In this document: positions 17,513-25,688 of the stretch, piece after piece | Layout: each line of letters starts with the position of its first letter | How positions within the stretch are numbered: position 1 is the first letter of the stretch | Origin: Porogramme epimiltina | Lineage: Eukaryota > Basidiomycota > Agaricomycetes > Polyporales > Polyporaceae | NCBI GenBank assembly: GCA_900155495.1 | Contig: FTLJ01000931.1 | Coordinates: 1 to 25,688 of the forward strand | Length of the DNA: 25,688 nt | Reading direction: 5' to 3' | The notes under the pieces: generated by a model | Database searches by the model: none | Told to the model about the DNA's origin: nothing | What the model saw: only the letters and a program-made list of their open reading frames with translations | Translations under genes and position numbers: made by a program

Positions 17513-19634
17513 ATGACAACTCCGCTTGCTGTGACATGTTGTCCGAGCCGTCAAGCTGCCAGCCCATGAAGATTGTGCTCAAGCCCGGCATTCAAGTCGA
17601 CACGATACGACCATCACATCGAGTCCCATACGCCATATCTGGCTGCGGAGTGCTCCCCCATGCTATTCTCCGGTCACCGTCGGAGGATGACGTCCGCCCA
17701 CGCCCTTTCAACGCTGCGTAATCTGTGAGTGGCCGTTCGCAAAAGCCTAACCGCTATCGTCACAGCTCACGCCAGGGGCGGGCTGCCGGGGATCTATCTA
17801 CGCCACCAGATGCACTCGGCGTCTATTCACCAATCGCTATAACCGCCGACCGGCGACGATGGCTTTGCTTCAGGGTTTCTACCTAAGACCCCGGTCTTGT
17901 TCCCTACCAAGAGCGCATAGGCGCATGTAGACTCGAGTGTGGTTGTGAGCAAGTCGCGAGTAACTCGACAGTCCGGCCCCTCCCCTGATTCGTGATGTTC
18001 ACGGGTGTCAACCTCTTCATGATGATATCCGCGCGTCTCTCGCGTGATTCACCATGTCAGCTATTCACCGAGTACCTCAATTCGTCGGCGAGGCAACAAC
18101 TCCAACTCCGCTTCTTTCAGCTCCGACTACCAATGGGCTCTTCGAAGCTGTATTTTTTGCACTGGCGACGACCATCAGAAAGTGTCTGAAAAGCGACATG
18201 TACAACGTCCGTTCCGCACAAGATGCTCATTGGATCCACGCTCCGAGAATCCAACCGTGCACATAACCACTTGTGGTGATACTCGACAGGACCCTGTATG
18301 GTCTTCTAACACGTAAAACATCCACTTTACGTTACAGGGCATGACGCTCAATTGTCGTTGAACCACGACGAACTCCATCTCCACATTGCAGGTGACCGTC
18401 CTCCCATCAACGGCATGATGGAGTACCATGCCCACATCGGCAGGAACCAAATTCCTGATCAAGAGGGCCTGATCACTCAACGCCCGTCCCCGATACCCCC
18501 CGATTCCCCGATAAGTAACCCGACGGTGATGGGCCAGGCCTCTAGGAATCCCGTGATCCTTCCACTCTTCGCGGCACCGGTGATTCGTGACGAGCACGAA
18601 GGGGCGAGGGACGCATGCAGAACACTCGGGTGCATTGCTACTCCAGGCTCCAAGAGAAATCTCCGCCGTGGCCTACCGGTCAGTGCAAGGGGCACAATAG
18701 GAGCTCATGATAGGAGGCCCCCGTCGGTCCCGCGGGCCCACGTCGATCCCGACGCACCATGGCACTCGCAGCACTTTTTTTCGCGCGGCGGACACGCAAG
18801 CTCGGCAACTCAGCGCACATGTCTAGCCGGACGCTCGATAATTCAACCCTGAGCCCCTTCCCAAGCCCTCCTTCCCGAATCGGAACGCGATTTTGGGGTT
18901 GCTATCTGGTCAATCTGGGTGGCAAGTCCTCTAAGTAGGTGCGCTTCCGGCGTCCAATCTTGTGAGGTTGTTCCGCCTGATGGATGAATTGCAAGCATGC
19001 TAGGCCGACAATCTACCCGTACTGGCAAGAGGCGCACAGAGCTCGCCTCCCCGCCCAATGAGCCCCGCGATTGGTAAGTATGGGCGGTGGGATGGGCGAA
19101 TGGCATGTTTCAGGTGACCTCCCCTGGGGCCCATGGACCCGGCCTCTTGGTTCGCGGAGTCGAGCTCACCGTGCTTACGGCGCGCCCCTCTTTCCCGCGC
19201 CCAGCAGCTCCATTCCTGAGCACCGCCGTCATGCCTCCTCCCGCGAGCCCAAACTGTAGTGCGAGCCCTCTCCCGCCACCGGGCGGCCTCGTCCGTGCAC
19301 GGCCGCCACGTTTTCCGATCGCGACCATGAATCCACGGAGGGCGGGGTAGGCCCCACCTCGAGAGCCATCTCCCGCGGACGGTTCCCACTGCGCCGTGTG
19401 CCTCCCGGAAGATGTATCCCGGCCTTCTGTGAGGGGCTCCAGGCAGGCGGGGCTGGATGGGAGGGCGGGACGGTCACGCAGCCCGCGTCGCCCCCTTTCA
19501 GCCTCCCGGAGATCTCGCCATTGTGCCCGGCGCCGGCCCCGCAGTGGCGATCTGGAGGCGGCCACGCAACGGCCATGTGGTGCGCACCCACCGCCCGCGC
19601 CCTTCTGGACTCCTGCTCCCCCTTCCTTTGCTAT

Positions 19635-19664
19635 CGCGTGCGTGTGCGTGCGCGTGCGTGCGCG
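19635..19664. repeat. Alternating CG/TG tract (potential Z-DNA)
   Basis: Thirty consecutive bases strictly alternate pyrimidine-purine, made of CG and TG dinucleotides. This is the classical composition for Z-DNA formation under negative supercoiling. It is followed by GC-rich GGGCGC-type repeats near 19697-19712. Confidence 0.7.
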
Positions 19665-20603
19665 AGTTCGAAGATTCCTGCCGCGCTCGATGGAAGGGCG
19701 CGGGCGCGGGCGCGAAGCGAGGCGAGGAATGGGGCCGCGGGACGGGGGCCCCCACTGGGCCACTGGGGGGGCCTCAATCACGCGCCCGCGCGCGACCGGG
19801 CGAGCACCCTCTCTTGGGTAGGGCTGGGCTCCAGGAATGTTCTTTTGCCACCCGCTGCAGGCGGCTACGGTGCCGACACGCGAAACTCCGCGCTGCTGGG
19901 CAGCCCAAAATTTCCACCTCCGACCGCAAATGGCCCCCTTTCACCTCCGACGAGGTGCGGCTGACCACGTCACAGCGGACGACGGCTTTTCCAGCAGACA
20001 GCGCGGCGCGTGACGGGGCGTGACGCGCGCGGGCTCGGTTCCCCGGGGGGGCGTAACACTCCTGTCTTTCAGGGCGCACGCAGCGCTGCGGCCGACGGAC
20101 CTCCGCGGGATCCTGGGGACGGGAGGGGGCCTGGAATTTCATCCATCAAGGTGGTCGCGGCAAGACAAGCGCGGGGACGACGTCGGTGCGTGATACGTTC
20201 TGTCGCGGACGGCGCACCAAGTTTACAGGCCGACTTTCAAAGCCCGCCGCGTGGAGGAGCTGCGGGGCGGAGGGCGGAGGGTGAAGCGGGATGGTGAGTA
20301 GAGCCCCTGCCAAATCAGGAGCCGGAGACGGCGCTGTTCTCCGTGCGCCGCAGTTCCTACCCCATCTGCGCTGATGTTCGCGATGGCGGGTGGCCGGTCC
20401 GCAAGATGGGGACCTTGCAGAGGACACTGACCGTGGTTCATTATACAGTCGGTAGGGGCCGGGCGCCATGCGTACTGCACGCGCACCCGGTTTGCCACTC
20501 GAATTCTGATTCGTGCCACCCGCAGGAAGAGGCTGGTGGGTGCGCTGCCGACCGTGCTGCATGATCACTGACCCCCGCCTGGCCGCCCGAAGTCGTTACA
20601 GAT

Positions 20604-20663
20604 CGCCCGCCCCCCTCCCCTAGCTACGTAGGGACGGGGGGAAATGGGGGACGTCGCGGGCGG
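20604..20663. other. C-rich/G-rich imperfect inverted repeat with G4 potential
   Basis: A C-rich arm (20605-20620) faces a G-rich arm. The G-rich arm has G runs at 20631-20633, 20636-20641, 20646-20650 and 20658-20660, with loops of 2, 4 and 7 nt, fitting a G4 pattern. The two arms can also pair as an imperfect hairpin around a short TAGCTACGTA centre. It lies about 320 bp before the TATA-like box of the HMG gene. Confidence 0.5.
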
Positions 20664-20685
20664 GCACTTAGTTGCCAGCTGTCTA

Positions 20686-20713
20686 CACTCCGACTCAGCG
20701 CTGGGTCGGAGTG
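20686..20713. other. Perfect 9-bp inverted repeat (hairpin)
   Basis: CACTCCGAC at 20686-20694 is exactly reverse-complementary to GTCGGAGTG at 20705-20713, with a 10-nt loop. It may be a cruciform, an RNA hairpin in a long leader, or a dyad protein site. About one such repeat is expected by chance in a window this size. Confidence 0.5.
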
Positions 20714-20871
20714 GGGATGATCGTAGCCTCATGGGGCTCTAGTCAGCCGAGGGGCAGATCCACGATCGGATCTATCTTTTGTTAGGTCTCGATCTGCGAG
20801 CCCGATGGACGATCTACTCGCCGGCGGGGGTCGTGACTTGGAGCGAGCGACGGACCAAGACTGGGCGAGCG

Positions 20872-20879
20872 AACAAAGG
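20872..20879 (+). promoter_or_regulatory. AACAAAGG, HMG-box binding core
   Basis: AACAAAG is the consensus core bound by sequence-specific HMG-box factors, and it lies 102 bp upstream of the TATA-like box of an HMG-box gene. A related CTTTTGTT occurs near 20775. Autoregulation is a plausible reading but only inferred. Confidence 0.3.
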
Positions 20880-20980
20880 AGCGGGATGTGCGTCGGAGCC
20901 TCGAAGCCTGAGATTCCAAGATTTGCGGAAACTCAGACGAACCCCCTCCCCGCCGATCTCGCGAACGGGCACACCACGCG

Positions 20981-20988
20981 TATATTAA
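20981..20988 (+). promoter_or_regulatory. TATA-like box of the HMG-box gene
   Basis: TATATTAA stands out in very GC-rich DNA, 82 bp before the ATG at 21070. The spacing suits a transcription start around 21010-21030 and a leader of roughly 40-60 nt. An out-of-frame ATG at 20994 would lie upstream of or near that start. Confidence 0.55.
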
Positions 20989-21069
20989 AGATCATGGCCC
21001 ATCCCACCGAGGACTCGTTCTGTTCCCGCGACGCCGCTCCTATCGCACTTCCCCCCGTCGTACTTCGCC

Positions 21070-23030
21070 ATGTTCGCAGCTCCCGCACGAGTCGGCAACA
21101 TCTGCGGATGGTCCCCCACCGACAACCGCCACGACACCCTCTACACCACTATACCCACCCAGACGCGCCCCTCGTCTGCCCTCCACCTCGTCGGCTCCTC
21201 TACTCCCTCCGCCCCCCGTGCCACCCGCAACTCTCTCCCCCGCAGCCAGTCCCTTGACTCGCACGTGGACTCAAGGGCGACGCTCAACCCCAAGATCAAC
21301 AATCCCTCAAAAGCGACGACGAATGACACCAAGAACGACGACTACGACTTTGTCTCCATCTCGCCCTACCACAACCCGACCTCCCTGCGGCGGTACAAGG
21401 CAAAGCGCAGCAAGGACCCCAAGTGGGCGCCGCGCCCGCCGAACGCGTTCATCCTCTTCCGCCGCCACTACGTGAACGAGCACAAAGGCGAGGCGGACAA
21501 CTCGAACGAGAAGACGACGCTCTCGCACCGCGCGGGCGTCGCGTGGAAGTCGCTCTCGTCCGAGGAGCAGAAGGAGTGGTTCGAGGCCGCGAAGGCGGAG
21601 GCCGCCGAGCACCTCAAGCGCAACCCCGACTACGCCTTCCGCCCGAACAAGAAGACGCGCTCCGAGGCGCGCCGCCACCCCGCGCTGCCCTCGCGCCGCG
21701 AGCAGGTCGAGGAGTACGCGCGCAAGGCGACGCACCGCGCGCAGATCTCGCGCGTGCGCACGCGCCGCCAGGCCCAGGACGAGGAGGCCGCCGCCGCCGA
21801 CGCGGAGGGGTGCGCGACGCCCGGGAGCGTGTACTCGACGTCGCCCGAGCCGCCGGGCACGCCGTCGAGCCAGACGTCGTCGTCGTCCCAGGGCGACCTG
21901 ACAATCGCGTTTGTCGCGGGCGCCGCCGCCGCGGGGGCGATCCCGCGCTCGCACTCGCACGTGGTGCTCCCGATCACGATCCCGCATCCCGTCCGCCCCG
22001 CCAACACGCACGCGTTCCTCACGCCGGGCGCCTCGTCGTCGATGCCCGACCTCAACGAGGCGGCGGCGATGGCGTATGGGTTGCCAATGAAGCGGTCCTT
22101 CTCGTACACCGATGGCTCGGCTCCCTGGGAAGGCCCCTACGACGAGTTCGGCGAGTCCGACGCCCAGAGCACGCGCTCCTTCGACTCCCTCTCCTCGCCA
22201 GCGTCCGCCTACCCGTGGGGCGGCGCCAGCCCCGAGCAGCTCTCCCCCAGCGAGTTCGGTGTCTCTGTGAGCCCCCCCTCGCCCCTCCGCCTGACACCCC
22301 CTTACTAATCATCCCTCCGCAGCTCCAGATGCCTGAACCCGTCCTCATGCCCTCTGCAGACCTCCAAGCTGCCCAGCAGGCGTCCTACTTCCCGTCCTCG
22401 GGCCACCTCATGGAGCGCCGCCGCCGCTCCGCGACGACGTCCAACATCCCCTCCCCCCTCTCCGTCGTCACCTCCTCCCTCAGCGGCTGGGCGCGAGACG
22501 ACCTCGCGACGGCGCGCATGGCGCCCCCGCGCGAGCCTCAACCTCAGTCCGCCCGCCCGCCCGTGCCCCAGGTACACGTCGAGACCGTCTCGCCCAGCCA
22601 GGTCGAGGCGTGGTACGCGTCCCCCGTCACCGACGTCGACATGCACGCGCTCGCCGTCGGCGGCGGGCTCGGCCTCGCGGACGCGGCCGTCGCCGAGATT
22701 GAGTACGACCGCACGCCGCGCGCGTCGCTCTTCCCCCAGCACGCCGCGCACCCGCACACCCACGCCCTCGCGCACCCACACGCGTCGCACTACCCCGCAC
22801 CCGCGACGGCGCTCGCGGTCCCGCAGCTGCAGTACCCCGGCGGCGCGCAGGACATGCTCGGCGCGTACGAGCTCGCGGACCTCGCGGACCTCGAGTCGTA
22901 CAACATGGGGCTGCAGCACGCGGGGATCGGCGGCGCGCCGGGGGGCGCGCACGAGGGCTTCGGCTCGCCGGGCGCGTACGTGGACTACAACGCGCTCTAC
23001 CCGGCGGCCGTGTCCGTCGAGCAGAACTAG
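21070..23030 (+). CDS. MATA-HMG-box transcription factor
   Basis: A sequence-specific DNA-binding protein of the fungal MATA_HMG-box class, the class that includes mating and pheromone-response regulators. Which role applies here cannot be told. Exons are 21070-22266 and 22323-23030; the 56-nt phase-0 intron contains a perfect TACTAAT branch sequence. The product is 634 aa. The HMG box spans about 119-192: KWAPRPPNAFILFRRHYV (118-135), then SHRAGVAWKSLSSEEQKEWF (152-171), then HLKRNPDYAFRPNKK. A basic stretch follows (RSEARRHPALPSRR). The remainder is low-complexity and rich in Ser, Pro and Ala; near the C-terminus there are His/Ala-rich and acidic Leu-rich patches (YELADLADLE), which could be activation surfaces. 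ATG 21070 (CGCCATGT) is the first in-frame start after a TATA-like box at 20981. The 5' exon is extremely GC-rich, which makes large shadow frames on other strands. Confidence 0.9.
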
Positions 23031-23122
23031 GGCGGCGCCGACCCAGCGGCGATCCCGCGTCCCGCGTGCGCGCGGGGAAGCGGGCGCCCGCGCACGAGTC
23101 ACTGCCGCCACCCACACCATCG

Positions 23123-23143
23123 CCACCACCACCACCACCACCA
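23123..23143 (+). repeat. (CCA)7 microsatellite
   Basis: Seven uninterrupted CCA units, 93 bp after the stop codon of the HMG-box gene, hence probably in its 3' UTR. It is outside any supported reading frame. Confidence 0.85.
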
Positions 23144-23282
23144 TTCCGCTCCGTTCCTCGCCTCCCGTCCCGCTCGCGCTCCTCTCCTGCCTAGCGTCTC
23201 CGTCTCGCGTTCTCCCTTCCCTCTTCCCCGTATGCTCTCTCCTCCCCCTTCGCCTCCCTCCCCCCTCCGCCTACCCGCCCCG
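23144..23282 (+). repeat. Pyrimidine-rich tract
   Basis: About 140 bp dominated by C and T on the plus strand, with runs such as CTCTCTCCTCCCCCTTCGCC. It could form triplex DNA or serve as a C/U-rich 3' UTR element of the HMG gene. No exact tandem unit is present. Confidence 0.6.
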
Positions 23283-24439
23283 CGCATAGACGTCCGCGAT
23301 GACGTTTACATGGTTGTCTCGTGGCCCGCGCGGGGCGGGCGGCACCTCTGTACTGTACATTCCGCGCCCCGTTATTCTCCCGGCGGCGCCGGCGCTATCC
23401 GCGCGCGCCGCCGACGGACTCACCTTTGCTTGCTTGCGCTTTCGATATCTATACACCCTGTAGCATAGTATATCTAAGTCCGCCCTTGCGGACGCCCGTC
23501 TCTCCCCGCTCCCCTGCCTTCCCTTTCATGTATCTATACTGCTATGACCCACCCATGCACCCCCTTCGCCCCTTCTTCCTCCCTCCCCCGGTGTCAGGCG
23601 GGCCGTCGGCCGCAGCCGTGCGCGCCCTGCCCTGGGGTTCTGCGCTCTGCTCCCTGTTGTGTGTCTGTGCCGAGTACGTAGCCGCTGTACATTAGTTGGC
23701 CCGTCCCCCGTCGCCCAGCGAGGGGCCGGCGCCGTCATACCCCGTCTGTAATCCCAAAACGTTGCAGCCCGCCTCTCTCTCGCGTGTCGTGTGAGCCCGC
23801 GCCGCTTCCAGCTGGACTCACGCAAGGGACCGGTCCCGACGCGGCGGGAGGACTCAGGAGGGGGCCATGGTTAACGGGGGGTGGAGCGGGGGCGTGATGG
23901 GAACGAACGTACCTGCCGTTCTTGGAAGGGCGAAAGGGCGACACATACTGGGACCAACAGCCAGGCCCAGCGCGGCGAGCGCAGCCGCACAATCACCACA
24001 TCCCAGGGCCGGCCGTGGCATCCTCGCGCGACGCACCGGGGAATAATCTGCGACCAAGACGTCAGTGCGCGCCTGCCCAAGACGACCAGACCGAGGCGTA
24101 ACGTAATGCTTACATTCCCCGCCCGGCGCGCCCCGGGCGCTCGAGTGCTTACCGCGCTGTTATCCGGCATTAGAAGGGGTAACTAGCCGGGCGCGTCTGG
24201 GCTTTACCGGAATGCTAATCCCCTCGCCTGGCCGCGCGGCACGCGCTGGCTCCACTAAGCTGCGAGCTTCGCCGTGCTCACTGCCATGCCTCACGACCCC
24301 GCCTCTTGACGGCGACGACGACCTCCCCATCCCCCGACGCCTCCTGACGACCTCACTGACGACTTGATCCTCTGCTTTACTCCGACTAATAACACATTCA
24401 ACCCCCAACTGGACTGCCGAAGACCCGGGCCCTGACGTA

Positions 24440-25309
24440 ATGGCGGTCGCACTCGAAGGACGAGCAGGCGGCATAGGAGCCCCTCCGTACAATCCGGACC
24501 CATCTGAGTCCACACTCCCTCTGGTGAGCATCGTGCATCACACTCGGACCCTTCCCCGGCCAACTCCACGCCCGACGCAGAGCGCAAACGTCGCACAAGA
24601 CTCCCGCCCCGAGATCGGCGGCTCCTTCGGCGGCTTCATCGCCGTCGTCGTCGCCCTCGCGAGCATCTTCCTCTTCGCATGCATCGGCATCTTCGTCCTC
24701 CTCCGCAACCACGAGCCGACCCGCCACGAGCGCCAGGCGCGCCGCGCGCACGCCCGCGCCCGCGCCGACCGCGCCTTCGTCCACGACGTGCCCCTCGGGC
24801 CCCCGGGCATGCGCGACCGCATCGCGCGCCTCTTCGGCCGCCGCGGGGGCTCCGGCTGGATCAAGGCATCCGGAGAGGACGGCGACGAGTGGGACGCGCG
24901 CGACCTGGACGACGGCTACCCCCACGCCCGCTCCCCCGCCGCCCGTGCACAGCCCGCGCCCCAGCTGAGCGAGCGCGTGCGGGACGACGCCGCGCGCGCC
25001 CCTGCGAGCTTTCCGCCCCCGATAGCCCCCGCAGACAGCACAGACTCAATCGAGATCGAGCTGCGCGCGCCGACCGGCGAGTACGTCTCGCCCGCCAAGG
25101 CGGCGCCTCCGGTGGGGGCGCACACACCGCCCGAGTCGCTCCGCGACTCGCCCACGACGATGGTCGCAGAGGAAGACGACGACTTTGAGCCGCGCGACGA
25201 GCGGCACTTCTCTGTGCAGTCGGGCAAGACGGACACGGGCTCGGTCAGCATACGGTCCATGCGCAAGTTCGACAACGGGACGAAGTTCAGGGAGGGCCTG
25301 AGCTCCTGA
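24440..25309 (+). CDS. Single-pass membrane protein of unknown function
   Basis: I do not recognise a named family. As one open frame it encodes 289 aa. There is no cleavable signal peptide. One strong transmembrane segment lies at about 64-88 (FIAVVVALASIFLFACIGIF) and is followed at once by a very basic stretch (RHERQARRAHARARADR). This suggests a short N-terminus outside and a cytosolic C-terminus by the positive-inside rule. The cytosolic part carries GPPGMRDRIARLFGRRGG, GWIKASGEDGDEWDARDLDD, then a Ser/Pro-rich disordered region ending GSVSIRSMRKFDNGTKF. A segment at 24524-24580 starts GTGAGC, ends GCAG, is 57 nt and has no stop. It may be an intron whose removal deletes residues 29-47 without shifting frame. 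ATG 24440 is the first in frame. Conservation of the juxtamembrane blocks would show that it is a real gene. Confidence 0.72.
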   Translation: MAVALEGRAGGIGAPPYNPDPSESTLPLVSIVHHTRTLPRPTPRPTQSANVAQDSRPEIGGSFGGFIAVVVALASIFLFACIGIFVLLRNHEPTRHERQARRAHARARADRAFVHDVPLGPPGMRDRIARLFGRRGGSGWIKASGEDGDEWDARDLDDGYPHARSPAARAQPAPQLSERVRDDAARAPASFPPPIAPADSTDSIEIELRAPTGEYVSPAKAAPPVGAHTPPESLRDSPTTMVAEEDDDFEPRDERHFSVQSGKTDTGSVSIRSMRKFDNGTKFREGLSS

Positions 25310-25688
25310 CCGCGTGCTGTCGCCCTGCCGTCCTGCCTTCGTCGTCCCCCCCGATCGCGTTTCGGTCGGCGGGCGTGCGCTTCTGGCCTTCGTCTTCTTC
25401 TTGTGACTTCACCGCAGACAGTGTGCGGTGCAGCTTCTTTTCTTCCTTCCCCAGGGTGTCCCCTATTTCGTGCTGTGTTAACGTTGTTGTTGTATGTACC
25501 ATCACCGCGATCGCGCTGTACCACTCGGACTTTACGACCCGGCTCCGTCTTCCTCGTCTCCGTCGCTATTGTATTCTTGAGCCCCTCCCCCTGCCCCCCT
25601 CCCGGTGCCCCCGTCTCACCAATTGTATCCCTCGCTGACGTACCCGCCCCCGTCTCACCGCCCCCACTCCACTCCGCGACACATGCCC
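25310..25688 (+). other. 3' flank of the membrane protein gene, to window end
   Basis: Pyrimidine-rich on the plus strand and lacking conserved frames, consistent with a 3' UTR followed by intergenic DNA. No AATAAA was found. The next gene is not reached. Confidence 0.55.

Larger units (their letters stand above)
17513..20980. other. Gene-free region 2 (3.5 kb)
   Basis: Starts with the MCP1 3' flank and ends at the promoter of the HMG-box gene. I found no conserved frame. A 70-residue ATG frame at 18054-18266 and larger GC-driven frames at 19.0-20.0 kb have no recognisable content. The part 17.7-18.6 kb is of ordinary composition; 19.1-20.7 kb is very GC-rich with Z-DNA-like, G4-like and hairpin sequences. 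Part of it may be an extended regulatory region or long 5' UTR of the HMG gene, which is inference. Confidence 0.55.
23031..24439. other. Intergenic: HMG gene 3' flank and upstream region of the membrane protein gene
   Basis: 1.4 kb without conserved coding content. 23100-23290 is the presumed 3' UTR side, with a CCA microsatellite and a long pyrimidine-rich tract. 23700-24400 is GC-rich and must contain the promoter of the gene starting at 24440; no TATA box was recognised. Confidence 0.55.

Noticed and set aside
18054..18266. 70-codon ATG frame in gene-free region 2
   Set aside because: Ordinary composition, but no homology I recognise, no splice partners and no promoter signal; kept only as a possibility.
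19650..19690. Possible tRNA T-arm (GAGTTCGAAGATTC near 19663)
   Set aside because: Flanking sequence cannot form the acceptor, D and anticodon stems; no tRNA was found elsewhere either.
21423..22322. Alternative plus-strand frame through the first HMG exon
   Set aside because: Only the part from 22323 onward is real (exon 2). Upstream it is the +1-type shadow of the HMG-box frame.
1..25688. Biosynthetic gene cluster, mobile element or prokaryote-type defence system
   Set aside because: The identified genes are unrelated housekeeping functions; no transposase, reverse transcriptase, terminal repeats, backbone synthase or CRISPR-like spacing was seen.

Overview
The window is nuclear DNA from a filamentous basidiomycete, most likely an Agaricomycete. 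The evidence is dense GT-AG introns (mostly 48-110 nt), GC-rich third codon positions, eukaryotic-only gene families, and a DUF6593-type protein, a family typical of mushroom-forming fungi. I see no bacterial operons, CRISPR arrays, intact transposons, tRNA or rRNA. All gene models were built by hand: exons were joined where GT-AG borders, reading phase and family conservation agreed.

Layout, left to right: (1) 1-795, + strand, 3' part of a DUF6593-like gene. (2) 796-4366, gene-free and mostly GC-rich, with a cluster of CCAAT/ATTGG pentamers near 3.7-3.9 kb. (3) 4367-5082, - strand, HIT nucleotide hydrolase (HNT1/HINT type), six exons. (4) 5732-6840, - strand, PER1/PGAP3 GPI-anchor remodelling factor. 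(5) 7326-9523, + strand, class I histone deacetylase of Hos2/HDAC3 type with an Arg-Gly-rich tail. (6) 10139-12217, - strand, SLC41/MgtE-type divalent cation transporter. (7) 12589-15232, + strand, Ada3/Ngg1 adaptor of SAGA-type acetyltransferase complexes. (8) 15578-16497, - strand, RNA polymerase I subunit RPA34/A34.5. (9) 16706-17512, + strand, MCP1-type membrane protein, mitochondrial by homology. (10) 17513-21069, gene-free, ending in the upstream region of gene 11. (11) 21070-23030, + strand, MATA-HMG-box transcription factor. (12) 23031-24439, non-coding. (13) 24440-25309, + strand, single-pass membrane protein of unknown function. (14) 25310-25688, pyrimidine-rich flank.

Three gene pairs are divergent: PER1/HOS2 (485 bp), SLC41/ADA3 (371 bp) and RPA34/MCP1 (208 bp). 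Two are convergent: HOS2/SLC41 and ADA3/RPA34. The genes are mostly housekeeping and do not form a pathway or biosynthetic cluster. The loosest common theme is transcription and chromatin (HOS2, ADA3, RPA34, HMG factor), which may be coincidence.

The most striking unexplained signal is intron 1 of ADA3. At about 506 nt it is far longer than every other intron here, and it has a 462-nt stretch (12890-13351) with no AG dinucleotide on the sense strand, ending exactly at the inferred 3' splice site. It also holds an in-frame read-through stop and an AATAAA, so it could give a truncated coiled-coil isoform. I found no convincing new multi-gene system.
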